From Sphaerisporangium sp040649355 (GTDB lineage Bacteria > Actinomycetota > Actinomycetes > Streptosporangiales > Streptosporangiaceae), in assembly GCF_043197795.1 (NCBI RefSeq), contig NZ_JBICTU010000034.1:1-64000 (forward strand): DNA of 64,000 bases, written 5' to 3'. The position numbers were made by a program, and so were the translations under genes. Shown here piece by piece: positions 22,802 through 30,590 of this stretch (positions are counted from its first letter, which is position 1; the number at the start of each line of letters is the position of its first letter). The notes below the pieces were generated by a model. The model did not search any database. It worked only from the letters and a program-made list of their open reading frames with translations, and was not told the origin of the DNA.

Positions 22802-23887
22802 TCACACCACCGCCGCGCGGACGCACAGCACGTCGGGAAGATGGGCGGCCACCAGCGCCCAGGAGTCCCCCTCGTCGCGGCTGGCGTACACCTCGCCCGA
22901 CCGGGTGCCGAAGTAGACCCCGGCCGGGTCGGCGTCGTCGGCGCACATGGCGTCGCGGAGCACGACCGGATAGAACGGCCCGGAGGGCAGCCCTTCGGAC
23001 AGGGGCTCCCAGGTCTTGCCGGCGTCCTGCGAGCGGTAGACGCGGCAGCGCAGGTCCGAGGGGAACCGCATCGAGTCGGCCACGAGCGGGTAGGTGTAGA
23101 TCACGTCGGGGCGCCGGGGATGGGCCACGATGGTGAAGCCGAAGTCGCTCGGCAGGCCGTCCGCGATCGACTCCCAGTGGGCTCCGCCGTCGTCGGAGCG
23201 GTAGACCCCGTGGTGGTTCTGCGCGTAGAGCCGCTCGGGGTTCACGGCGTCACGGCTCACCTTGTGCACGCACTGCCCGAACTCCGGGAACCGCTCCGGC
23301 ATGAACGTGGCCTGGATGCCGGCGTTGCCGGCCGCCCAGGAGGCGCCGCCGTCGGCGCTGCGATAGACGCCGCCCGTGGACATGGCGACCAGCAGCGCCT
23401 CCGGGTCGAGGGGGTGGGGCAGGACGGTGTGCACGGCCTGGCCGCCGAACCCCGCCTCCCACCGGGGGCGGTGTGGGTGATCCCAGAGAGCCCGTACCAG
23501 CTCGAACGTGGCGCCGCCGTCGTCGGAGACGAACAGGGCGGAGGGCTGGGTGCCCGCGTAGACGCGCTCGGGGTGCCCCGCCGGGTCGGGCGTGAGCTGC
23601 CAGACCCGCTCCAGCGCCGTGCCGGTGTCCTCGGGGAACGCGATCGGCCGCAGCGCGGGCTCGTGCCAGGAGGCGCCGAGGTCGTCGCTGAAGGCGACGC
23701 TCGGCCCGAAGTGCGAGCTGGTCACGCCCGCCAGCAGGCGGGGTGTGGCACGCCGCTTGTCGACGCACAGGCCGTAGACCCCCGTCATCGGGAAGTGCGG
23801 GCCGCTGACGTCCCACGACGCGCGGTCGTCGTCGCTTCGGGCCAGGAACAGCCCCTTCGCGGTTCCCAGGGCCAGCAGGACGGTCAT
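22802..23887 (-). CDS. BNR/sialidase-like beta-propeller protein
   Basis: 361 residues from the ATG at 23887 (gagaagaga upstream). At least five Asp-box or BNR blocks: SDDLGASWHEP, SDDGGATFE, SADGGASWAA, SDDGGAHWES, SQDAGKTWEP, SRDEGDSWAL. These mark a sialidase/WD40-type propeller. The sialidase Arg triad is not evident, so an intracellular glycosyl-hydrolase-like or VPS10-like role is possible. There is no signal peptide, which is unusual among the hydrolase-like genes here. Confidence 0.8.
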   Translation of the reverse strand: MTVLLALGTAKGLFLARSDDDRASWDVSGPHFPMTGVYGLCVDKRRATPRLLAGVTSSHFGPSVAFSDDLGASWHEPALRPIAFPEDTGTALERVWQLTPDPAGHPERVYAGTQPSALFVSDDGGATFELVRALWDHPHRPRWEAGFGGQAVHTVLPHPLDPEALLVAMSTGGVYRSADGGASWAAGNAGIQATFMPERFPEFGQCVHKVSRDAVNPERLYAQNHHGVYRSDDGGAHWESIADGLPSDFGFTIVAHPRRPDVIYTYPLVADSMRFPSDLRCRVYRSQDAGKTWEPLSEGLPSGPFYPVVLRDAMCADDADPAGVYFGTRSGEVYASRDEGDSWALVAAHLPDVLCVRAAVV

Positions 23888-24120
23888 CGCGATCTCTTCT
23901 CGTTCCGACGACATGGTGACTGCGCGTAAGTATCCATCCGGTGGGACCGTTATCGGAAGGGCCGACGCGCCACTTTTTCTGGAACATGTGTTTGGATCTC
24001 GATGTTGATCAGGCTGGCTCAGGCGGGAAGATCCGATTTTCGGGGATTTCAGGGCCGGATTCCGCACTCGCAGAGCGGTGACTGGGAGGGGCCGGTCCGC
24101 GGGCGGTGGGCGCGGGCGCC

Positions 24121-25452
24121 TCAGCTCGCCGGCATGGCCTCCCGTTCGAGGTCGGCGTCGGTCCTCGGCCGGACGCGCCGCCTGATGGCGAGGCCGAAGG
24201 CGACGACCAGCAGGCCGCACACGCCGGACACCACGAACGGCCCCGCGGGCCGCCACGCGTCGTAGAGCGCGCCTCCGGCGGCGGAGACGATCATGATGCC
24301 GGCGGCGCCGCAGAGCGTGTGCACGCCGAACGCCGCGCCCCGCACGTCGGCGGGTACCTGCTGCGCCAGCAGCGGGCCCGCTGTCGTGATCCCGGCGATC
24401 TCCCCCACGCCGACGAGCACCGCGACGATCATCATGCCGCCTCCGAGCGGATCGGAGATGAGCAGCGTCGACAGATAGGCCGCGGCCGCGAGCGACTGGG
24501 CGAGGATGACGAGGTTCTCGCGCCGCACCCGGTCGCCCAGCCAGCCGAACAGCGGCGCGCACACCAGGGCGACGGTTTGCGAGACGCCCACCACGGCTCC
24601 CGCCCTGGCCAGCGCCTCCGCGCTCGACATCCCGCGCTCGTTGGTCGCGAAGTCGACGATCCACAGGGTCATGAACCCCACGACGACGGCGAGGTCCGCG
24701 CGGGCGACGAAGGACGCGGCGTAGGACAGTGCGACGCCCGGGTCGCGTACGAGCACGAGGCCCTCGCGCGCCAGACGGGACAGCGAGGTGCGCTCGGCGG
24801 TGGCGCTGACCTTGGCCGTGGAGAGCGTCAGCCACAGCAGCACGGCGACGACCAGGATGCCGGCCGCGATCAGCAGGAAGGCCAGCCGGGTCGCCGCCAC
24901 CGGTTCGAGTCCCCGGCCCTCCAGGATCTGCGGCAGCCTGACCAGCACCAGCACGGCGACCACCGCGCCGAGCCCGCCGCAGACGCCGATGAGGCCGTAC
25001 GACTTGCCGCGCGACCGGGTGCGCACGTAGTCGATCGCGATGGTCGACATCATGGCGTTGAGCGCGGCCACCCCCAGCCCGAACACCACGCGAAGGGCCA
25101 CGAGGACGGCGGTGTCGCCCGCGAACGGGAACAGCGCGGTGCCGATCGCGCACAGCAGCATCCCGAGGATCACTATCAGCCGCCGGCCGAACCGGTCGGC
25201 GAGCGCGCCGTACCACGTGAGGCTGAGGATCATCGCGAGCTCCGCGGCGAAGCCCAGGAGCCCGACGGTCGTGCCCTGGGCGGACTCGGGGACGCCGAGG
25301 ATCGTGGTGAGAATGTGCGGCTGGGCGGACGGGAGAAAGGAGATCACCGCCGTGCCCGCCGTCGCCATCGACAGCAGGGCCCACATGTTGCCTTTGGTGA
25401 TGCCGTCGGCTAGCTGAGTGCCCAGCACGCGGCGTGTCGGGGGAGTGGACAT
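24121..25452 (-). CDS. MFS transporter
   Basis: 443 residues with about 12 hydrophobic segments in two halves. The loop 2-3 motif GALADRFGRRLIVI and its repeat GWLGDRVRRENLVI in the second half are the MFS signature. Substrate unknown. A TTG start 39 bases further upstream would be closer to GGAGGAAG, so the true start may be upstream of 25452. It diverges from the methyltransferase gene across a perfect palindrome. Confidence 0.85.
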   Translation of the reverse strand: MSTPPTRRVLGTQLADGITKGNMWALLSMATAGTAVISFLPSAQPHILTTILGVPESAQGTTVGLLGFAAELAMILSLTWYGALADRFGRRLIVILGMLLCAIGTALFPFAGDTAVLVALRVVFGLGVAALNAMMSTIAIDYVRTRSRGKSYGLIGVCGGLGAVVAVLVLVRLPQILEGRGLEPVAATRLAFLLIAAGILVVAVLLWLTLSTAKVSATAERTSLSRLAREGLVLVRDPGVALSYAASFVARADLAVVVGFMTLWIVDFATNERGMSSAEALARAGAVVGVSQTVALVCAPLFGWLGDRVRRENLVILAQSLAAAAYLSTLLISDPLGGGMMIVAVLVGVGEIAGITTAGPLLAQQVPADVRGAAFGVHTLCGAAGIMIVSAAGGALYDAWRPAGPFVVSGVCGLLVVAFGLAIRRRVRPRTDADLEREAMPAS

Positions 25453-25495
25453 GCGAAGATCATGACATTCTGCATTAAGTTCTTCCTCCAAAAGC

Positions 25496-25507
25496 TGAAA
25501 TTTCAGT
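25496..25507. promoter_or_regulatory. Perfect 12-bp palindrome between divergent genes
   Basis: ctgaaatttcag, in an AT-rich stretch 44 bases upstream of the MFS start and 48 upstream of the methyltransferase start. A good operator candidate for the pair. Confidence 0.45.
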
Positions 25508-25554
25508 ACTTGTTGTTAAGATCGTCATGTGGTGCCGACCAGTAGAGGACAGCG

Positions 25555-26361
25555 ATGAATCCGGCCTCGATAGGGGGAGGTTTCGACCCAAATACCCCCA
25601 ATGCGGCACGAATGTATGACTATTTCCTGGGTGGCAAGGACAACCTTCCCGCTGACCGGGAAGCGGCCGAGAAGGTCCTGCGGTTCGTCCCGGAGATCCC
25701 CATCGGCATCAGGGAGAACCGCGCCTTCCTCGCGAGGGCCGTACGCTTCCTCGCCGAGCAGGGCATCCGCCAGTTCCTCGACATCGGTGCCGGCCTGCCG
25801 ACGCAGCGCAACGTGCACCAGGTGGCCGCCGAGGTCGCCCCCGACGCCCGCACGGCGTACGTCGACAACGACCCGCAGGTGCTCGCCCACGCGCGCGCCC
25901 TGTTGCAGGACAGCCCGCAGGTGCTCGTCGTGGAGGGGGACGTGCGGCGGCCGGCGGAGATCCTGGGCCGGCCCGAACTGCGCGCCCACCTCGACTTCGA
26001 CCAGCCGATCGCGGTGCTGCTGCTGGCGATCATCCACTTCATCCCCGACGGCGACGACCCGGTCGGCATCATCGCGGCGATCCGCGACGCGCTGGCCCCC
26101 GGCAGCTACGTGGCGATCTCGCACGTCGCCGTCGACGAGCGCCCGCAGGCCGCGCCCGGGGTGGAGGGCGTCTACAACAACGCCTCCGCGCAGTTCGTCG
26201 CGAGGATGAGCGGGGAGATCGCGCCGTTCTTCAAGGGACTCGACCTGGTCGATCCGGGAATGGTCAACCTGCACGAATGGCGGCCGGACATTCCCGTTGT
26301 CGCGCCAGTCCTGGAAAAGGTGAAATCCTACTTCCTCTGCGGAGTCGGACGCGTTTCCTAG
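25555..26361 (+). CDS. SAM-dependent methyltransferase, DUF574 family
   Basis: 268 residues with agagga before the ATG. The family-specific start FDPNTPNAARMYDYFLGGKDN, the SAM-binding FLDIGAGLPTQRNVHQ, the acidic AYVDNDPQVLAHARALL and IIHFIPDGDDP are all present. This actinobacterial family is highly expanded and its substrates are mostly unknown. Confidence 0.9.
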   Translation: MNPASIGGGFDPNTPNAARMYDYFLGGKDNLPADREAAEKVLRFVPEIPIGIRENRAFLARAVRFLAEQGIRQFLDIGAGLPTQRNVHQVAAEVAPDARTAYVDNDPQVLAHARALLQDSPQVLVVEGDVRRPAEILGRPELRAHLDFDQPIAVLLLAIIHFIPDGDDPVGIIAAIRDALAPGSYVAISHVAVDERPQAAPGVEGVYNNASAQFVARMSGEIAPFFKGLDLVDPGMVNLHEWRPDIPVVAPVLEKVKSYFLCGVGRVS

Positions 26362-26366
26362 CCCCG

Positions 26367-26407
26367 CCGTACGGCCCCGCGCGGTTGGGCCGGGTGGGGC
26401 CGTACGG
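26367..26407. terminator. Convergent terminator
   Basis: ccgtacggcccc (26367-26378) and ggggccgtacgg (26396-26407) pair perfectly between the convergent stops at 26361 and 26420. Confidence 0.75.
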
Positions 26408-26419
26408 GAGGGGCCGGGG

Positions 26420-26929
26420 TTAGCTGACCTGGAGGTCGACGCAGGAGTAGAAGGCGTTCGCGGTGTCGGCGATGTTCCAGACGGCGAGGACCTTCTGGCG
26501 GCCGGTCCTGTTTCCGAGGTTCACGGTGTGGGACACCGTGGCGCCGGGCTGCCGTCCCTGGTCGTTGAACTGCGCGATCCGGGTGCTGCCGATGAAGTAG
26601 TCCCACGTGCTGGTGGCGTGGCGGGCGGTCAGCACCCAGTTGAAGGTGACGGTCTTGCCGACGCTCGTGGCGGGCCAGTTCTTGCTCTCGTCGGCGAGCT
26701 GGGCGAAGCGGGCGACGCCGCCGTTGCAGCTCTTCAGGCCCTTCGGTCCTTCCACGCTCTGCGGCTCGTAGATGATCTCACCGCAGTTGGGGACGCGGCC
26801 CTGGGCGCACATGGCCTGCCGGCTCGCCGGCGAGGAGATGTAGCCGTGGGCGAGGGCGGGGGAGGCGACGAACACCGTGGCCCCGATGGCGAGCACCGCG
26901 GTGGCGAGGAAAGTGATCGTTCTTCGCAT
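26420..26929 (-). CDS. Lytic polysaccharide monooxygenase, AA10 (chitin/cellulose)
   Basis: 169 residues. The signal peptide ends at Ala27, so His28 becomes the N-terminal residue of the copper histidine brace (HGYISSPASRQ); the second ligand is His104 in LTARHATSTWDYF. WNIADTANAFYSCVDLQ near the end completes the family pattern. It is a compact single-domain LPMO of about 142 mature residues without a binding module. It oxidatively breaks crystalline chitin or cellulose outside the cell and fits with the amino-sugar importer at 45-48 kb. Confidence 0.92.
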   Translation of the reverse strand: MRRTITFLATAVLAIGATVFVASPALAHGYISSPASRQAMCAQGRVPNCGEIIYEPQSVEGPKGLKSCNGGVARFAQLADESKNWPATSVGKTVTFNWVLTARHATSTWDYFIGSTRIAQFNDQGRQPGATVSHTVNLGNRTGRQKVLAVWNIADTANAFYSCVDLQVS

Positions 26930-27047
26930 GTCCTGCTCCTTCTGTGGGGGGTGAGGACAATTGTGTAAGAAACTTTCCTAAGAGTAAATCCTGGCCTGAC
27001 AAGATTTTCTCAGGTCAGTCATGGTGTGCTGCCTGCCGGGGAAGGGG

Positions 27048-28763
27048 TCAGTGCGACTCCCTTGCCACCTCGTCGCCGCTCGACCCGAGCAGGAAGTCCA
27101 AGTCCGCCCCGGTGTCGGCCTGCATGACATGGTCGACGTACAGCCGCTCCCACCCCCGCGACGGGTTCGCGAAGGCCTGGGCGGCGGCGGGCGAGGGGCT
27201 CCGCGCGGCGAACTCCATGGCGGGCAGGTCGACGTCCAGCCGCCGGGCCTCCACGTCGAGCACGATGGGGTCGCCCGTGCGGACCAGCCCGAGAGGCCCG
27301 CCGGCGGCCGCCTCGGGAGCGACGTGCAGGACGACGGTCCCGTACGCCGTGCCGCTCATCCGCCCGTCGCAGACCCGGACCATGTCCCTGACGCCGCGCG
27401 CGAGCAGCTTGGGAGGCAGGGGGAGGTTGGCCACCTCCGGCATCCCGGGATAGCCGCGCGGCCCGCACCCGCGCAGGACCAGCACCGAGGTCTCGTCGAC
27501 GTCGAGCGAGGGGTCGTTGAGCCGGGCGCGGGCGTCCTCGACGCTGTCGAAGACCAGGGCGCGCCCGCGGTGCCGCAGTAGTTCGGGCGAGGCCGCGGCC
27601 GGCTTGATCACCGCTCCGTGGGGCGCGAGGTCGCCGCGGAGCACGGCGATGCCCGCGTCTTCGAGCAGCGGCCTCTCACGGGGCCGGATGACGTCCTCAT
27701 CGAAGATGCTCGCGTCGCCGAGGTGCTCGGTCAGGGGAGTGCCGTCGACCGTCATCGCCTCCGGGTCGAGCAGGTCCCTGACCTCGCGGAGCACAGCGAG
27801 CAGGCCCCCCGCCCGGTACAGGTCGTCCATCAGGTGACGCCCGGCGGGCAGCAGGTCCACCAGCAGCGGCACCCCGGCCCCGGTCCGGTCGAAGTCGTCG
27901 AGGCTGAGGTCGACGCCGAGGCGGCCGGCGATCGCGAGCAGGTGCACGACGGCGTTGGTCGAGCCCCCGATCGCGGCCAGGGTGACGACGGCGTTGAGGA
28001 ACGAGCCGCGCGTGATCACATCGCTGGGACGGCGGCCCTCGGCGATCATGCCGACGACCAGGCGTCCGGTCGCGTGTGAGAGTTCGAGCAGCCTGCTGTC
28101 GGGGGCCGGGGTCCCGGCGATTCCGGGAAGCGACATGCCGAGGGCCTCGGTCACCAGGGCCATGGTCGAGGCCGTGCCCATGGTGTTGCAGTGCCCCCTG
28201 CTCCTGATCATCGACGACTCCGACGCCGTGAACTCCCTCTGCGTGAGCGTGCCCGCCCGTACCTCCTCGCTGAGCCGCCACACGTCGGTGCCGCATCCGA
28301 GGGGGTGGCCCCTGAAGGTCCCGGTGAGCATGGGGCCGCCGGGGACGACGACGGCGGGCAGGTTCACCGACGCGGCGGCCATCAGCAGCGCCGGGATCGT
28401 CTTGTCGCACCCGCCGAGCAGCACGACGCCGTCGATCGGGTTGGCCCGGAGCATCTCCTCGGTGGCCATGGCGGCCATGTTGCGCCACAGCATCGCGGTC
28501 GGGCGGACCTGGGTCTCGCCGAGGGAGACCACGGGCAGGTTCAGCGGCACGCCGCCCGCTTCCCATATGCCGTTCTCCACGGCGCGCGCGACCTCGTCGA
28601 GGTGGGCGTTGCACGGGGTCAGCGCGGAGGCGGTGTTGGCGATGGCTACGTGCGGGCGGCCGTCGAAGGCGTGGCCGGGAAGCCCCCGGCGCATCCAGGC
28701 GCGATGGATGTAGGCGTTGCGGTCGTCGCCGGCGTACCACTGCTGACTTCGCTGTCCAGTCAT
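27048..28763 (-). CDS. IlvD/Edd-family sugar-acid dehydratase
   Basis: 571 residues. Cys51 (TPCNAHL), Cys119 (GGCDKT) and Cys192 (GHCNTMGTAST) bind the [2Fe-2S] cluster of this family. RSQQWYAGDDRNAYIHRAWMRRG resembles pentonate (arabinonate or xylonate) dehydratases more than the isoleucine/valine enzyme IlvD. It should dehydrate a sugar acid to its 2-keto-3-deoxy product. Divergent from a zinc sugar dehydrogenase gene, as expected for an oxidative sugar pathway. Confidence 0.85.
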   Translation of the reverse strand: MTGQRSQQWYAGDDRNAYIHRAWMRRGLPGHAFDGRPHVAIANTASALTPCNAHLDEVARAVENGIWEAGGVPLNLPVVSLGETQVRPTAMLWRNMAAMATEEMLRANPIDGVVLLGGCDKTIPALLMAAASVNLPAVVVPGGPMLTGTFRGHPLGCGTDVWRLSEEVRAGTLTQREFTASESSMIRSRGHCNTMGTASTMALVTEALGMSLPGIAGTPAPDSRLLELSHATGRLVVGMIAEGRRPSDVITRGSFLNAVVTLAAIGGSTNAVVHLLAIAGRLGVDLSLDDFDRTGAGVPLLVDLLPAGRHLMDDLYRAGGLLAVLREVRDLLDPEAMTVDGTPLTEHLGDASIFDEDVIRPRERPLLEDAGIAVLRGDLAPHGAVIKPAAASPELLRHRGRALVFDSVEDARARLNDPSLDVDETSVLVLRGCGPRGYPGMPEVANLPLPPKLLARGVRDMVRVCDGRMSGTAYGTVVLHVAPEAAAGGPLGLVRTGDPIVLDVEARRLDVDLPAMEFAARSPSPAAAQAFANPSRGWERLYVDHVMQADTGADLDFLLGSSGDEVARESH

Positions 28764-28790
28764 GGGGTGATCTTCCCCGAATTGGAGCGT

Positions 28791-28800
28791 ATGTCTACAT
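28791..28800. promoter_or_regulatory. Short dyad in the dehydratase/dehydrogenase divergent region
   Basis: atgt-ct-acat; TGTnnACA-type sites are used by GntR-family regulators. It lies 28 bases before the dehydratase start. Confidence 0.25.
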
Positions 28801-28939
28801 TGTGAAATACATCGGCCTGAGCCATCGCCCGACGGCTGTGGCCCAGGCCAGGCGGAGAGGTTCCCATGCGCGTTGTCCCGGCCCGTGCCGGCGGACCCGA
28901 CCGGTCCGCGGTTCCCGTCATGCCCGAGACGAGCCGGCG

Positions 28940-29947
28940 ATGAGGGCCCTCGTACTGCGCGGGCCCCGCGTGGCTGGGGTCGAGGAGGTGGAGGCCCCCG
29001 CGCCCGGCGCCGGGCAGGTCGTCGTGGACGTACACCGTGTCGGGGTGTGCGGCACCGACGTCGAGCTGTTCACCGGGAAGATGGCCTACTACGCCCAGGG
29101 CAAGGCGGCATTCCCCCTGCGCCCCGGCCACGAGTGGTCCGGCGTCGTGTCCGCCGTGGGCTCAGGCGTCGAGGAGGGCTGGCTCGGAGCCCGCGTCATC
29201 GGCGACACCATGCTCGGGTGCGGCGACTGCCCGCGCTGCCGTACCGGGCACGGGTACGTGTGCGCCGCCCGGCACGAGGTCGGCATCCTCGGCGGCTGGC
29301 CGGGCGCGCTGGCGGAGAAGGTACGCGTTCCCGCCACGAGCCTGCACCGCCTCCCTGACTCGGTGGACGACCAGACCGGCGCCCTCGTGGAGCCCGGAGG
29401 CAACGCCTGGCGCGCCGCGACGGCCGCGAACGCCGGCCCGGGGGCCCGCGTCCTGGTCTGGGGGCCGGGGACCATCGGCCTGCTGACGGCCGCGTTCGCG
29501 CTGGCGGCGGGCGCCGAGGTCCACGTGCTCGGGCTCGACCGCCGCAACCAGGACCTGGCGCTCAAGCTCGGCGTCGAGAGCTTCTGGACGCGCGACGAGC
29601 CGCCCGGGGTGACGTTCGACGCGATCGTGGACTGCACCGACGACCCCCGCACCCCGCCCGCCGCCCTGGAACTCGTGCGGCCGTCCGGACGCGTCGTCCA
29701 TATCGGGCTGTCCAGCACGCCCAGCCTGATCGACACCCGCGAACTGGTGCTGAAGGACGTCACCGCCATCGGCGTTCTCGGCGGCTCTCCCGGCCTGGCG
29801 CCCGCCATCGAGCACTACGCCGACGGACGGGTGACGCCCGGCGTCCTGGTCGCGGACACCGTCGGGCTCGACCGGGCGGCCGACGTGCTCGCGGGCGCGT
29901 ACGAGGGGGGCCACGGGACCAAGATCCACATCGATCCCCGGCTCTGA
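28940..29947 (+). CDS. Zinc-dependent MDR alcohol/sugar dehydrogenase
   Basis: 335 residues from the ATG at 28940. Catalytic zinc: Cys37, and His64-Glu65 in RPGHEW. Structural zinc: Cys94, Cys97, Cys100 and Cys108. The NAD(P) fold VLVWGPGTIGLLTAAFALAAG is typical of sorbitol/threonine dehydrogenase relatives. Together with the divergent sugar-acid dehydratase it suggests oxidation of a pentose or uronate-like sugar. A TetR gene follows 49 bases later on the same strand. Confidence 0.87.
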   Translation: MRALVLRGPRVAGVEEVEAPAPGAGQVVVDVHRVGVCGTDVELFTGKMAYYAQGKAAFPLRPGHEWSGVVSAVGSGVEEGWLGARVIGDTMLGCGDCPRCRTGHGYVCAARHEVGILGGWPGALAEKVRVPATSLHRLPDSVDDQTGALVEPGGNAWRAATAANAGPGARVLVWGPGTIGLLTAAFALAAGAEVHVLGLDRRNQDLALKLGVESFWTRDEPPGVTFDAIVDCTDDPRTPPAALELVRPSGRVVHIGLSSTPSLIDTRELVLKDVTAIGVLGGSPGLAPAIEHYADGRVTPGVLVADTVGLDRAADVLAGAYEGGHGTKIHIDPRL

Positions 29948-29996
29948 CGCGCCGTGCGATAGTTGTCCGGCCGATCACGACGGAACCAGGGGAGCC

Positions 29997-30590
29997 ATGC
30001 CGCGTCCGAGTGTCGAGGTGGAGCGCCGGGAGCAGATCCTGCTGGCGGCGTGCCGGGTGATGGCCGAAGTGGGCCTGCGGTCCCTGCGCATCGGCGACGT
30101 CGCCAAACGGGCGGGCACCAGCCACGGCACGGTGCACTACTACTTCGACACCAAGCGCGACCTCGTCCACGAGGCCTTCGCCTTCAACTTCCGGCGCTCG
30201 CTCGACCGGCGCCGTCCGATCCTGGAAGCGGCGGGCGATCCGCTCTCGCGGCTGCGCGCGTTCGTCGACTCCTACCTTCCCGGCGACGACCCCGAGACCG
30301 TGCTCGCGTGGCGGGTCTGGATCGAGCTGTGGAACGAGGCCCTGCGCGAGCCCGACCTGCGCGAGCTCAACGAGCGGGTGTACGGCGAGTGGCGGCGGGT
30401 CGTCGCGGACATCCTGCGCGACGGCCAGGACCGAGGGCAGTTCCGCGACGGCGACGCGGTCGGCACGGCGAACGTGCTCATCGGCATGATCGACGGCCTG
30501 GCCATCCAGGTGCTGCTCGGATCGCGAGACATGACCGGCGACCGGATGCGCGCGACCTGCGACACCTTCCTGCGCGGCCTGGAGACCTAG
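29997..30590 (+). CDS. TetR/AcrR-family repressor (BetI-like)
   Basis: 197 residues. HTH at about 10-55: REQILLAACRVMAEVG, IGDVAKRAGTSHGTVHYYF. The ligand domain WRVWIELWNEALREP resembles BetI-type regulators. Its stop shares the tetranucleotide CTAG with the stop of the convergent acyl-CoA synthetase gene. A TetR-type operator lies upstream of that synthetase gene, so it is the best candidate target. Confidence 0.88.
   Translation: MPRPSVEVERREQILLAACRVMAEVGLRSLRIGDVAKRAGTSHGTVHYYFDTKRDLVHEAFAFNFRRSLDRRRPILEAAGDPLSRLRAFVDSYLPGDDPETVLAWRVWIELWNEALREPDLRELNERVYGEWRRVVADILRDGQDRGQFRDGDAVGTANVLIGMIDGLAIQVLLGSRDMTGDRMRATCDTFLRGLET

Noticed and set aside
24899..24930. tRNA T-loop-like ggttcgagtccc
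   Set aside because: It lies inside the MFS coding sequence and no cloverleaf can be drawn around it.
23888..25384. Open frame extending upstream of the BNR-repeat protein through the MFS gene
   Set aside because: It is a low-complexity shadow of the MFS gene; the ribosome site and propeller sequence fix the start at 23887.
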